From NCBI GenBank assembly GCA_914767715.1, contig OU612071.1:27339681-27403680 (forward strand): 64,000 nt of DNA, read 5' to 3'. Shown here piece by piece: positions 44,262 to 56,464 of the stretch (the first letter of the stretch is position 1; the number at the start of each line of letters is the position of its first letter). This DNA is from Membranipora membranacea. Taxonomy: Eukaryota; Bryozoa; Gymnolaemata; Cheilostomatida; Membraniporidae. The notes under the pieces are model-generated. The model was not told where the DNA came from and made no database searches. It saw only the letters and a list, made by a program, of their open reading frames with translations. The translations under genes were made by a program, and so were the position numbers.

Positions 44262-44690
44262 GTTTTGGCAGCTCGCTGCACACCCACGATTAGGAGGTCT
44301 TCTATAGCCCCACTTCTAGGATGCATTCTAGTTTTCTAGGATGTGTCACATTCTCAGTATGAGGATTAAGGGCACCTAGCGTACCTCTTTAGGGGCAGCC
44401 CAATCTTCTGTTTTGTCATAAACAGGGCAAACAAGTCAACTCGCTTCTCGGCCTATTGGCTAAGATCAAAGTGTCATGGCCAATGGCCGATTAGTGCCTG
44501 TTTCAGTTTCTGGCAGCTTGCTGCACACTCACGATTAGGAGGTCCACTATGGCCTCACCTCCAGGATGCATTCTATTTTACTAGGATGTATTACACTCTC
44601 AGTACGAGGACTTTGGGCAACTTGCATCCCTCTTTTGGGTCAGCCCACCCTCTGCTTTGTCATAAAGAGGGCAAACAAGTCAACTCTCTG
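44262..44690. repeat. Two-copy tandem duplication with a U2 snRNA fragment
   Basis: Two units (about 44262-44440 and 44505-44680) share GGCAGCTYGCTGCACAC, CACGATTAGGAGGTC, AGGATGCATTCTA and AGGGCAAACAAGTCAACTC. The first unit is followed by the U2-like segment 44441-44474; the second is not. Confidence 0.8.
44441..44474 (+). ncRNA. U2 snRNA 5'-end fragment
   Basis: TCGCTTCTCGGCCTATTGGC followed by TAAGATCAAAGTGT matches the first 34 or so nucleotides of animal U2 snRNA with one difference (A for T). It then departs completely. Too short to be functional: it lacks the branch-point-recognition region, Sm site and 3' stems. Confidence 0.75.
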
Positions 44691-45007
44691 TCTTGTGTAT
44701 GAGTTATACTATGCTCATATGTGGTTGATTTGAGTAGTGAACTATGGCACGAAGGCGGGTGCCTTGAAGATCGTGACTTTGCGCTGATGAGTTGATGGAA
44801 AGCAAACCTCCCTGCACTGGTTTGGCTTAGAGTATAACCATGAGAGTGATGGGGCAAACATTGTTGCACTGAAACAAGGGAGAGTTGGCAGCCTCGCTGG
44901 TTGCGCAACAGCGTAAACACACCAATTATGTCAAAACACAGGAACTAACAAATGTTCTGAGGGATCGATGAGATTGATTGGGATGCTCATCAACACACAG
45001 AGGTGGC

Positions 45008-45115
45008 TTCATGCTGCTGGGGCCGGCCATGAGGTGGTTGTTCTAGAGAAGGCCTCTAGTTGACGACCTGTGTGTTGTGCAGTGGTACGCGCACCACTGT
45101 ATGTTGTATCTGCAG
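45008..45115. repeat. Second copy of the 13.84-kb dispersed repeat
   Basis: Matches 13837-13965 at several blocks; contains the near-palindrome GTGGTACGCGCACCAC. Confidence 0.65.
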
Positions 45116-46432
45116 TTGGGTATCCAGATAAATCACAGTTTTAAAGGTATTTCCTATGGTATCCACTGCCATGAGGATGTTGTTCACTGTTTTGATGGGG
45201 GTGAGCGGGTATTGTGAAGCCATACCGAGAACAAGCGGGGCCTTAGCCTCATCATTGGCCCATGATAATATTAAAAATTATATCGTGCTAGCCTAATTTT
45301 CAGCCATTGTTCGATAACCCAATCATATCTTGTATGCCTACCTGTGAAGATGAGATAACTGCATATTAAACCATATGATTGTAGGATTAAACAGAGAGAC
45401 ATTGAGACATTCAAACCAACACAATTATGGGATTACGTTGACTAAATTTGACAAAAATAGCTAAAGCACCTGTGTCTGAAAACATTTTAATTACCCACAC
45501 AATTACACATATAGTATGAAAGGCAACACATGGGATCAGCCTCTGCTTACAATTGAAATTGCTAGCTGTGTTAAAATTTGGCCAGCTCCTATCTTAGTTC
45601 TCACTAATGAATTCCTATGCTTAATACCAAGATCTGAACATATGTTGGTAATCGTCATAATAATCATGATTGGTTCATTGAAATTCAATTTTCATAGAAT
45701 AAAATCTGTTATCAACGGGAAACCCATGTCTCCATATTTGACAAGCATATAACCCAGCAGAAGCCTAAGAACAATTAACTCAGACACATTTAATTTCCTC
45801 ACATTTTTAATTGGCAACCCAAATAACAGGTGAAACTAATAAAAAGAAAAAAGTTTTGAATGGTCAATTTTCCATGAATTCTATCTTGTAGGGTACAAAT
45901 CCTCTCACAATGGATATTCCGGGGATACTCTCAGGATCTAGAAGTTCAGTTTAAATCAATCAGCAAATATAGAAAAATGATGACTACTAAAAAAATACTG
46001 TTGGTTACCTAAAATGGTAGACTAAACTCAAGGGGTCTTTTAGCGTGCTATGTCCCAAAGCATTAGTGGTGAGATATTGGATTTGCAATCTGATTTTCTG
46101 TTTGTACTTACTTTGATTTGAGAGTTCAGGGGATGAAGATTGTCACTGGCTGTTTTGCCCAAGTGTTCACTGCGAGAGGAGTGCAGGAAAGTTGCGACAG
46201 TTGGCAGTGTAAGAGTGATAAGACTCTGATTGTAGTTGTTCAGACCCAAGCTTTGTGCATTAAGAAATCTGGATGAAGATGTCAGTCATATCGTATTCTG
46301 TGCAATTAGTTTGAAATGTTTATAGAACTGGCACACGATGCATGTTTCCTCAGAAGAAGTTTTCTAATCCCTCTAGTAACTCTTATTTGTAAACAACAAC
46401 TTGTATATCACTCTCTGTCTTTTTATTTACAG
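45116..46432. other. Intronic stretch
   Basis: No supported exon or element. Confidence 0.35.
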
Positions 46433-46728
46433 CGGTAGAATTTGTTACTGTTACGCCTTTATCTGACTCAAAGGACTTAAAGGAATATAGAAATCGACGG
46501 TTTACCATTTTTGGCTCGAGACTTATTATTATTTGTGCACGACAGTCATTATAATGGATGTCAGGCCATTTCAATAAACTTAAAGTTCCATGACTGCACA
46601 GATCAAGGGGACATTGTGGCATCATTATTCAAATTCTACGATTGTTATTTCTATTATCAAACCAACGGCAGCATAGTTTTTTTGGCATCCTGCATAGCAT
46701 AATTTTCCCCTCGAAACTTCATTTGCAG
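46433..46728 (+). pseudogene. Degenerate exon in the lectin gene
   Basis: A good TTTTTATTTACAG acceptor starts in phase 1, like the flanking exons, and the frame reads AVEFVTVTPLSDSKDLKEY. After a run of five T (near 46510) the frame is lost. The frame one base off is open for a further 60 codons and is cysteine-bearing and protein-like (for example NGCQAISINLKFHDCTDQGD). It ends at a TAA shortly before a CAG/GTAAAT donor at 46729. It looks like a decayed extracellular-domain exon that transcripts could skip. Family not recognised. Confidence 0.45.
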
Positions 46729-47087
46729 GTAAATTGAATAACACTGAAATATTCTTCTGTATCCCTTTATTCTGTGAAGCAGGATGGCCACCTACTTGAA
46801 ACTAAAATGCCTGATTCATGCTCAGCACCATGATTCACAAACAAACAAACAAAGCCCAATAAAGTGGTAACTGATTATGTTAAGTTGCCATTGAGATAGC
46901 AAAACTGCTCTAGTCTTAAGAGCTGCAGTCGTATGGCTCAGCTTGTAAACATATTATGGTCATGCTGCTATGAAGTAGTTGTGAGGATGAAGAAACTTTC
47001 CCTATAGCTTACATGTTTTTAGGATTAGCTTGATACAGGCTGCCAGGTAATGGCTTATTTCTCTCACATGAAAAAAAATACATTGGA

Positions 47088-47300
47088 GTCAGGAGTCAGG
47101 AGTGGTCTGACAGTTAAGGGTAAGGACTTGTGATCTTATGATCCAGGTCTGATTCCCGGCGTCGGCTGTCATTTACGATTTGGTGCTGGCAAGCCATTCA
47201 TCCTGGCCAGGTCTGTTCGGATCAAGATCATAAATACAGGGGCCCCTTAAATAGGGCGGTCAAATAAGACCTAGGGCATAGAAAAAGAAAAAAAAGACAA
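47088..47300 (+). repeat. tRNA-derived SINE
   Basis: A-box-like TGGTCTGACAGTTAAGG and, about 35 nt on, B-box-like GGTCTGATTCCCGG. An unrelated body (CATCCTGGCCAGGTCTG, GGGGCCCCTTAAATAGGGCG) follows, ending in an A-rich tail AAAAAGAAAAAAAAGAC. Direct repeats of GGAGTCA lie at its start. Intronic, sense orientation. Confidence 0.65.
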
Positions 47301-48569
47301 CAAAGCTCAACAATAAGAGAAGACAACTTTGTAGCCTAATATTTGCCAAAATTGGCTCTCAGAACTGAACAATGACCATTCAGATAATAATAAATTCTGC
47401 TTATCTAAAAACGATCGAGTTTCACCATCGAAAGGCGAAATATAAGCATACAAGTATCATGGGTCAATCGTATTCATAGTCAGTTTTTATCCGATGTTTG
47501 TTTTGCAAGCCTCCCTTTACCCTCATTAGATGATATCAAGGAGAGAAATATTTTTGTTGACCTGGCTGATTTGTATGTGAGTGGAGATCATCACAAGTTG
47601 GCAAATCAGCAATTTACTCAAATGGTAGAAAAAAAGTTGGTGATTATTGCAATTCCACTCATATTGAAGTCACAGTTATGCATATCTCTGCTTTCTCTCA
47701 AATATCTCTTTATATGCTCTGAGGCACTTGGGATAACATGTTCCGCTGACTGATCTGTAAGAACTCAGCACAGACCTGGTCGATATGTCCGGCTGTGGTG
47801 GAAGAGTTAGGCCAAAATGAGAATTTGTCCGGAATCAGGTATATCTAAGAACTCAGACACTGGGTGCTTGGTTGCTTCCCTATTTTAGAATTGCAATTTG
47901 TTTGTAAGACTGTGGTAGCAGATTGTCTGGTTGAATCTCTAAAGGTATCAACTAACAATTTCAATTTTAAATGTTGTCAATTCCCATGCCAAACTACAAT
48001 AACCAAACGAACACACCAACAGCAAAGTGCATGACACCCACTAGATAGACTGTGCTTCTTGCAGGAATTTTCATCAGAGATTTACAAAACAAAATGCAAA
48101 TATTAGGGGTCCCAAGACAGGTCAGGCACAAGAGTGACTGATTTTTCCTATTAGTTGTGCTTCAAGTACTTCAAATATGTTAAATCCAGCTATGGTGATG
48201 CATATAACTGCACAATACATTATGATCGTTGAAGTTTGGAAGATGATTGACCGAACCAGAGGCTAAATATCAGCTTAAGACTAAAAATGTTTCATGAAGC
48301 TGAAATTCATCGCCGCATGCCAGTAGCTTTACAAAATGCTGACTGGACAATCTGGACACAGCAGTACCACTTTTCTGAAGACAAAATAGGCGGAGAAAAG
48401 TCATTTTCATTTGAAATATGATTTTGCTTGAACACAGATGAAAAATAACTAGAATCGAAGTAAAACTTGATCTTTTGCAGTCATTTCCAAGAGCAGGCAG
48501 GAACAATATATGTAAGTCATGAGTAATGGTTTTAAAGTATTTCACAATGGTGTCTTATCTCTTGAATAG
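47301..48569. other. Intronic stretch
   Basis: No supported feature. Confidence 0.35.
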
Positions 48570-48746
48570 AACTCACATGTGGATCCGGGGAGATCCTTAT
48601 TGGCAAAACATATTGTATCATTTCATATTCTGGAGCTAAAACCACCAACATGGATGAATGGTGTGACTCATATGGCGATAAGGAGCTCTTTCTACATGAT
48701 ACTGACCAATTTGATGCAGAGCTGCAAAGTGCCTTACTTCCCAAAG
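48570..48746 (+). CDS. Lectin receptor gene: CTLD 2, N-terminal half
   Basis: TTGAATAG acceptor and GTGAGA donor, 177 nt, phase 1 to 1. The peptide reads LTCGSGEILIGKTYCIISYS, then DEWCDSYGDKELFLH and an alpha-helix-like end. That is the first half of a C-type lectin-like domain with an extra N-terminal cysteine pair (long form). Paralogous to 38185, and joins in frame to 49618. Tandem duplication of a two-exon CTLD cassette is the simplest origin. Confidence 0.85.
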
Positions 48747-49617
48747 GTGAGAGCATTAATAAATAAAATACATTAGATATTTCAATGTGTGAGTATCAGC
48801 TGAACTAGCTTCTTCTTCGAGATATCAGTTGAAATCAATGAAGTATGTGAAACAAATATAAGAACAGTAATTGCATCCTCGCAGCATTCAACTGAATATA
48901 TGCATAGACAAGACCTAATGTCTGTGAGCATCTTCTGATCTATCGCTGCAAAAATCTATGAAGAACTAAATGAACGATAGGTATTCACTCTACTGCCATA
49001 ATGATACAACCACACCCTGTTAAGGCTAGAGAGAAGGTGCACTCAGGCGCTGATTTGAAGTTTTTTGAAAAAATATCTGCTGTGACGCAAACCTGATGCA
49101 ATGCTTCAAGTTATCTCTCCTGAAGATTGGTGACTTATTGTAATCAGTCAGGAGGCTGGTTTGAGTCTGATTGCATGCTACACCTCGATTTTTAACGCTG
49201 TCCAAATCTAAGCAGTTATTAACGGAAATGATCAGGTGTACTGTAACTGCAGGATAAATTCTGGTGCACTTGTTCTCATATATGTCCAATTGACTTGATG
49301 AGCCATAAATTTGAAGAAAATAAATACGATTACAATGTATACTTGGAATTCTGAAAGAGAAAAGGATTTGGAAGCCATCAAATTCATCAAATTATTGAGC
49401 TTAGAATAATATATGACTAGTAGTGACTGTTTATATCACGTCATAATATGAAATTTTGTGAAAATGGTTAAATTATTCCAACTCTAAACTTGAAACATAA
49501 ATATACTCACAACTTTGTGTGATGATAATCAGTGGTCTAAGTGAACTCATTTTTTTCTGGAGACCAATGACTTGCTTTGTTGGACCATTCAGATATGTCT
49601 TGAAATGTTGATTTCAG
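48747..49617. other. Intron within CTLD 2
   Basis: 871 bp, no other feature seen. Confidence 0.5.
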
Positions 49618-49827
49618 GACCCCAAAACCTTTATATTGGTTTGAGATATACATCAGACCAGAAACTGATTGATGTGAACTCAGGAATGGAGGTGACCACT
49701 TATCAAAGATTTATTCGCCAACCATCGTCCGCAGGATGTGTTTATCTATTTCTCTTGTCATTAAAATGGGAAGTTGATGATTGTCAAACGGATTTCCCTG
49801 TTATCTGCTACACTGTCAACAAAGATG
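49618..49827 (+). CDS. Lectin receptor gene: CTLD 2, C-terminal half
   Basis: GATTTCAG acceptor, GTGAGT donor, 210 nt, phase 1 to 1. Contains LYIGLRYTSDQKLIDVNSG, RQPSSAGCVYL and KWEVDDCQTDFPVICYT. QPS stands where galactose-type CTLDs have QPD, and W-E-V-D-D-C keeps the Trp and acidic pair near the fourth cysteine. The close match to 41633 (YIGL-YxSDQ, AGxxGCVY, VDDCQ) shows the two domains are duplicates. Ligand unknown. Confidence 0.9.
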
Positions 49828-51286
49828 GTGAGTGATAGGTAAACTGCTTAGCTGCACCATCAATAAACAGAATATGTAACCAAAAACTTGAGTTTTGGTG
49901 ATATAATCCAGAATTAGATGTCATCCAATCACATCTCTCATTCAAGCTCCTGATAGTGTTGCCTAACCACATTGAATAATAAAGACAATTCGATACTCAG
50001 ACTCATCAGCACAGCCAAATAGTTTGTATGAATCAAGGTACATTCTGTAGTGTTTGTTGCTTGTCCAGTATTCTGATCGATAATGCATGTAATATGCTGC
50101 TGAGACCACGACATGATACCTTTTAATCACATTTTCATCAATACTAAAATTGAGAACTTGAAGTGTTTTAAAATATAAAAACATTGTTTTCATCAAATTA
50201 AGTGCACTTATCAATTAATGAAAGAACCTCTTTCAGCATTAAACTCATCAGTTTTGTTGACACTTCAATTTGCAAATTGGAACAACAGTCAGCGATTATC
50301 TGGTTTTTTTGCAATATTATCATTATCGAGAAAAAATATCTCACATCTACTAACTGTAAATTTACTAAGATATTTCAGTTTCCGAGTCTATATTGAACAA
50401 TTGAAATAAAAAATCATCAGGATACACTCCTGTGACTTGATCATCAGAGGCTTCAGGACGAGCACACTTTGCTCTTGACTTAGCAATAATGACCAGGAAA
50501 AGCTTTAAATAATCTTTTCAAAATCATCCATAAAAATTGTCGTTTTGCTCACAAAATAATGAGGGAAAAAAAGGGTTCAATTTTATCGTCAGGCCAATTT
50601 TTTACAACCGCAGAGAAATGTCAATCCCCTTCTGCACCCTTCTCAGAATTATCAATGCCAATATATTATGATGCTTTTGTAGAAAAGATATATTTTTGAA
50701 AAAAAATGAGTAAGGAGCAAACAACACATCAAAGGTTTTGTTGAAATTTAAATCCCACATAATAATTGTAGACTCAATAGAGGTATGTCTTAGCCTTTGC
50801 TCTATTGCTTCGTAATAAAGGCAACCAAACAAATAGTATGTTGAGCAGAACCAAAAAAATGAATTGAAAAGGCTGTAGTATCCTATCCATATTCTGAACT
50901 GACCCCTCAAACAGACCCTCGAGAATTTTAGGATTTTATTAAACTGGTCTAGGCAATCTGTGAACCATAGATTTAAAATTTCAAAATAATTTGCAGCAGC
51001 TAATTTGAATTTGTTGGAATAAAACTTGATAGAGGGTGTGTAGCGGTCAATTCTGCATCAGCACATCCCTTTTCCATATAAAAGATATCACTGCTGCTCT
51101 TATTCCAAAAAAATCAGGAGAAATTTCATACTGCTAACCCTATCACTGATCACTTTACATTGACTGGGCCTTGTACATGCCTTTCCCCTTGAATGCTTTA
51201 ATATTAATGCAATCTGATTGCTTTCTTTCATTCCTGCATCTGCACATGCAAAAGAAATTTGATCCACTTTTGCCTTGTTACAACAG
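49828..51286. other. Intronic stretch
   Basis: No supported feature. Confidence 0.35.
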
Positions 51287-51527
51287 TTTCAAATTTGTAT
51301 AAGCAGAAAGGCTGCTTTGCAGATCGTCTTTCGAGTACAGATATCCATATTATCAAACCTAATATTAATTTCCTCAACAGTACAACAATACTTTCAATAG
51401 TCTCCTTAAAGAAAGTATATGATTTTCAAAAAATGTCTTTCACTGTCTACACATGTCAAGAGATGGTATCGGGTATTAAATTAAGTAAATTCACAATTTT
51501 CAAGTCTGGTCGACTGAACCAAGTCAG
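51287..51527 (+). CDS. Possible additional exon, unrecognised
   Basis: A TTGTTACAACAG acceptor in phase 1 is followed by 79 open codons to a CAG/GTAAAT donor (phase 2 out). The peptide contains NLYKQKGCFADRL, a GCF-D pattern seen at the start of some small cysteine-rich extracellular modules, but only one more cysteine follows. The exit phase does not match the mucin exon, so if real it is not part of the main transcript or is decayed. Confidence 0.25.
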
Positions 51528-53252
51528 GTAAATTGCAATTTAACCGAGTCAAGTCCAGCCTTGACTTAACTTTACCATGATTATTAATAAGATTTTCTTC
51601 GATCTACATTATCCCTTGTATGAATTGAACTGCTATACTACATGAGGTGCTTTATATATCTATATATGCCAAAATCTTCAATCAGAGAAAGGCTAGAATT
51701 TAAAAACATTTTTGTTAAAGAGGGACTGTTATTCAGATCCAGCATTAATTGTAGGGACTTGGTAGTCCATCTACAGGGGTTTACTTGTGCAGGGAGTAAT
51801 AATATGGACAAAGAAATCCTTTATGAGACTCACGTTCACCAACTTTCTATGCTCAAATTTACATCCTCAAAACTGTTGACATCACAGTAACTACGCGGAG
51901 CATCGTATGCCTTCTCATGACAGGCTATATTGAGTCGTATTTAATAGCATTAAACATGATGATTAATGATCTATTGATTAATAATTCACTAGAGAATCAA
52001 TATTTGCAGTGCACCTGCTGTTGCACTCATTGTGACCCTGTCATTTAACTAAAAACTGAACTCATAATTATTGTATTCCTACACTTTTTCATATCTTATT
52101 TTCATTTGAAAAAAAAATTAGCTTTCATAAATCCATCAGCAGAGTCAAACATAGTTGAGGAATGTGTGGCTATAATGATTTTCAAAATTAATAATTATTT
52201 GCTGAGAAAAATTGCTAAACGTAAATCAGTCATTATTGATTGATAGGGCATTGTTTATGGGTGTCCCACTTATTACATCAAATTCTTCCTTATCAATGTA
52301 AACAAATCTCTCTGATATAATATGCGCCAAAATTGAGCACATGTACAGAACTTGAATTGGTTGATCTATCAACCCGGATCGGGATGGGAGAAAGTGAATC
52401 TGCACTGGAGCCTCCCTTTAACCAACCTCAGGCAAGTTAACTAGTGGGTCCCAGTGGTTAAAGCCAGGTTGCCATAGAAACACCCCTTCTAAAGACTCTA
52501 TCTAGATTCTCGGGCATATCAAGATACTCTACTTGTGGTCAAAACAGACTTGGCAGCCTCTCCAGTACTGCTGAGAGAGTGTATATACATATGTCTTTCT
52601 CGGAGCAGTTCCATTTTCTTATGAAACCTCTAAATATGTATCCAATTCATACCTTTGCAGCTGAACAATAATCAATCTAACAAGGCAAACATAGAATTTG
52701 TTCTGCTCAGTTTCATAGCATTTACATACAGTCAAGAAGAGTTGTGAGGAATTTTTTTTTCAAGTTGCAGGAAGAAAATTTCTTGAGCTTATTCATCAGA
52801 GTAAGCACACAGTTTCCTTTCATCACCATATCAATGAAAATGTTCATGTTCCATTGAATGGTGGCAACCGGAATTTTGGAATTCACTAATAGAGCATTGG
52901 GGTGCAAGCACGGTCTTTACACTATATTGGAGCTGATTAGCTATATCATGGTAATTATCATTTTGGTAAATTGGTTCGCTTAGTCCTGCACTGATAAGTA
53001 ATCACAAAGATTCTTTGTGTAAGGATCTTGTTTAAAGACTCGAAAAAAAGTATGATAAATATTGTGCTGTCATAAAGAAATATCAAACAGAAGACCTTAG
53101 TTCCAAGACTAAATCAAACTTTGATTGATCATCCTTTTACTGAACATCACTGCCATTTCATACATTTGCGTCATGGAAAGAGTTGCAGATCAGGTTTAAT
53201 TGTTATCCGATCCCTGAAAAACAATTAAATGAAAGATGAGTGAAGCACACCC
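51528..53252. other. Intronic stretch
   Basis: No supported feature. Confidence 0.35.
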
Positions 53253-53507
53253 TCAATGTTCATAGTACTCTTGATTGAGAATCATCTCTATAACAGAAAG
53301 AAACCTTAGTTGGCTCTGGCTACCTTCATCACCGAATAGAAAATGTGGCAGTTGCCAATCATAAACTATATAAACAGCTGTGTTACTTGTTAATATCCTA
53401 ATATCTTCTGAGATGTAGGGCAAATCCTTGCTCCTGTAAAAATCTAGTTTGTCACATTGAATATTAGCCAAGTTCTGATAGCCATCATATATAACTTTGA
53501 ATTTGTC
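53253..53507 (-). CDS. Possible minus-strand terminal exon, unrecognised
   Basis: A pyrimidine-rich stretch and GTAG acceptor precede a frame containing FKVIYDGYQNLANIQCDKLD, YISEDIRILTSN and a hydrophobic core (TAVYIVYDW), ending at a stop at 53253. It is protein-like but has no partner exon and lies antisense in a lectin-gene intron. Could be a fragment of an old element. Confidence 0.25.
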   Translation of the reverse strand, partial: DKFKVIYDGYQNLANIQCDKLDFYRSKDLPYISEDIRILTSNTAVYIVYDWQLPHFLFGDEGSQSQLRFLSVIEMILNQEYYEH

Positions 53508-54137
53508 CTACCTCACAGAAAGGGAAGGCAACTCCCATTTTACATGTAGTTTTAGTACAAAGGTATAAGATAAATAATATTATTCCATCCACTCATTCAT
53601 ACAGCAGCAAACAGATAGTGCAGACTACTATCATATTTTCTACTGAGGAATCGTATTATGAGCTTACAAAATACAAAATGCATCGAGGGTTGGCAGTTAC
53701 ACCAGACAGTATGCTGACCTCCATTCACATCTTTGAGGTATTAGGTATTCATGAGGCCTAATGATGTTCCAACCTAATAAGCTACCACTTCAAAACACTT
53801 TTAAATATTTCTCTTTCCAAAATAAGTGCAAAATGTATATACTTCCATTGTCTGGAGACAGTTTACATTAGTTGATAACTTTATTCATTAATTCATACAC
53901 TTCTCTCAAGTATAATGAAAAACATTGCTTAACTAGTATAGGACTAGACTATGTATTGCTGTGGTCCTTCTGAAGTATTTAAGACTTGAAATTAATGATG
54001 AGATCATGTTTGGTTTGGTTTTTTATTATTGGCCTAATTTAGCCTCAGCATTAACTTATTGACATATATATGTGTATTGCAATTAAAGATTTTGGTCTTC
54101 GATCAAATTTATTCTGATAAAAATTTTCATGTTGCAG

Positions 54138-54941
54138 CCGTCAAAACCACAACTACGACGACTCCAGCAACTACAACTTCAACGAATACATCAATTTCAA
54201 CAACTCAAACTTCTACAACTACATCAACTTCAACAACTCTAACATCTACAACAACTACCACAAATTCTCCCACACCGAGCACTACAGTAAAGGTATCTAC
54301 TACAAAAACTACACCAATCATATCTACAACTTTAGAAGATACAACAAATTATCAAGCACTGACCACTACAGCTGAAGCACCTACAACAGCAACTACACCA
54401 ACTCACACTGCATCACTTACGACAACAACAAAGAAACAACCTACGACGACCATATCACAAAGTACTCATAGATTAGATTCAAAGTCTACCCCCACCTCTA
54501 TCAACACGATCACAACTAAGAGAAACCTTTCTTCTGGTGATCAGTCCTCTCATGTAATTATATTATCTTCCGGTGAAGCTGATCATATTCCTAGAGTTAC
54601 AGCCATAGCTGGAGCTGCAAACATCAGTTTAGCACCAAAGCAAAGCACGTTGACTGCTGTGACACCGATCCAGCTGAAAACTGTAAAACCATCTACTCCT
54701 GATGGCATACTTTACAATGTGTCAAGAACCGCTGTCACTGACTTGTCACCTATTATTCCTAGTAATAATCATACAAAGGCTGTGTTCAAAACCACAAATG
54801 TGACAACAAAAAATATACTAACAACTGCTAAGCCGGAAATAATCACACCAAATGCGACATCACCCAAGCAATCACTTGACATCTCCCTGGAGCCAACAAT
54901 CCAATCGACCAGAACAAGAGCACAATTGAGCACAGTTACAG
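54138..54941 (+). CDS. Lectin receptor gene: Thr-rich mucin-like stalk exon
   Basis: TTGCAG acceptor and GTAAAT donor enclose 804 nt, phase 1 to 1, with no stop. The first 100 residues are mostly Thr with Ser and Pro (AVKTTTTTTPATTTSTNTS and similar). Later residues are less biased, with scattered N-x-S/T sites. Such segments are densely O-glycosylated and hold binding domains away from the membrane. ACA/ACT/TCAACA-type codons make the DNA C/A-rich and repeat-prone, so allelic length change is likely. The phase matches 49618 upstream and 55701 downstream. Confidence 0.9.
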
Positions 54942-55189
54942 GTAAATTCATGATGATTGCATAATAGTCAATGTATTAATACGGAAATTTATATCTCCGC
55001 CTTGATTGTATCTTGTTTAATTCCCATCCAGTGTGTATTGTTAAATGACTTTCAAAAGTCATTATGTTTCCACCGGCCTATTGAGCTATATCTAGGTCGA
55101 TCTAGGTCATTGATCGACCTATGATTTTGTAGTTCAGCTCAGAGCAAAGCGCCAAGACTGACCTTGCAGCCACATTGCAAACTGGTGCA

Positions 55190-55275
55190 AGCTTACTTAT
55201 CAGTCTCAATGGCTTAGAGGTTGAACTTGCGGTGCGGCGACCCGAGTTTGATTGTCTGCTGCTGCTATTTTGAGA
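55190..55275 (+). repeat. tRNA-like SINE remnant
   Basis: ATGGCTTAGAGGTTGAAC resembles an A box, and GACCCGAGTTTGATTG, about 30 nt on, a decayed B box. Confidence 0.4.
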
Positions 55276-55444
55276 CTTAATCTTACTTTATGGGAACAGA
55301 AGCAGTTTTCTAGGAGAAACCGAGAATCGACCACTCTGTGAGATCTAGAACTACAAATTCTCTGGAATTGTAGTGAATGTGAATCAGGAAGGTAGCAAGA
55401 AATAACTAAGTAAAATACATAACTAAAATTGATACTAATTGGCT

Positions 55445-55690
55445 AAATATAGGAACAGTGTTTGGCTACCTGTTCTTCTTAATACGAATGAGGCTCATAA
55501 TTCAGTCTCGCAATATACACATTGAGTTCTAAATCAATCCAGGTTGAGTGCCAAAAAATTTCCCAAATAAAGGACCAGTGCTTGGTTACCTATATTCTTC
55601 ATACTACAAATGAGGCCATAATACAGTCCCAAAATAATATATACGCAATTAGGGAGATCACTCAAGGTTAACTGCCAAAATGTCATTTTT
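55445..55690. repeat. Two-copy tandem duplication in intron
   Basis: Blocks with AGGAMCAGTGYTTGGYTACCT and AATGAGGCYMATAATWCAGTC occur twice, about 115 bp apart. Confidence 0.75.
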
Positions 55691-55700
55691 ATCTATACAG

Positions 55701-55826
55701 AAGGCAGAACTGCTAAGAAATCACCGGTGACGAGGTATAATGTTACCAACCAATCAAGGCCCCCTGTTAACATCGAACCTCAAATTAAAGAGGCAAAAAG
55801 CACAGTCATGGTAACCAGAGTGTCGG
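55701..55826 (+). CDS. Lectin receptor gene: stalk exon
   Basis: ATCTATACAG acceptor and GTAAGA donor, 126 nt, phase 1 to 1. Hydrophilic and basic (GRTAKKSPVTRYNVTNQSRP), with N-x-T/S glycosylation sites. Continues the stalk between the mucin exon and the membrane. Confidence 0.75.
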
Positions 55827-56329
55827 GTAAGAGACTTGGTATAATTGATTAACCTTTCTGCTTTAAATTATTTTATTTGTCTTTTTAACGATGGCCTCCA
55901 GAAGTGCCTGGTAAGAGTCTAGAATAAACATATTAATATTTGACTTGTCATGAGGAAAAATCAAGTTTACCAATTAACTCCTAAAGTCTTAGCCAACACG
56001 TAATGATTTGAATTCATGCAGTGAGGGAGGCGGGATTTCAGGAGATATATCCCCCCTCACTTTTAGGTTTTTTGATAAAATGTTTGCTGACCCACTCATC
56101 TGTATGCCTAGAACAGACATTTTTGAATAAATTATTGCAAAGATGTTCTGACAGCTGGATTAATACCTTTTTCGTCCTGTTATGTTGTTCTTACTGTCAT
56201 GGAATGTTGAAAGCACAAAGAGCAAAGTGATATTCTAATGATTTGACTTTGCACCCTTCCTTGACCTTCGCAGACATCTTTTCTGGAATTAACACTAGTT
56301 TTGCGTTTCTATTTGTTTTCGTTGTATAG
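55827..56329. other. Intron
   Basis: 503 bp, no other feature. Confidence 0.5.
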
Positions 56330-56464
56330 GAAGTACCACCCTATCTCGAGCAGGGGTGTTGAACTCTGACAGACCTGGAGTGAATGTTTCAAAACATACG
56401 GATGAACCAACTGGAACGACCAGCAGGCATCTTGTTACACCTTTCATCCAACTATCTCATAACA
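56330..56464 (+). CDS. Lectin receptor gene: stalk exon
   Basis: GTTGTATAG acceptor and GTATGT donor, 135 nt, phase 1 to 1. Reads GSTTLSRAGVLNSDRPGVNV and then a Thr-rich stretch (DEPTGTTSRHLVTPF). Same style as 55701. Splices to the transmembrane exon at 58860 in frame. Confidence 0.75.

Larger units (their letters stand above)
54942..55700. other. Intron with SINE remnant and small duplication
   Basis: Holds the two repeats listed separately; also TCTAGGTCGATCTAGGTCATTGATCGACCTA near 55090, an imperfect palindrome given here as two overlapping halves. Confidence 0.5.

Noticed and set aside
44441-44474. Functional U2 snRNA gene
   Set aside because: Only the first 34 nt are present; the rest of the RNA is absent.
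47088-47300. Functional tRNA gene at the SINE head
   Set aside because: Stems are badly mismatched and the sequence continues into a SINE body with an A-rich tail.
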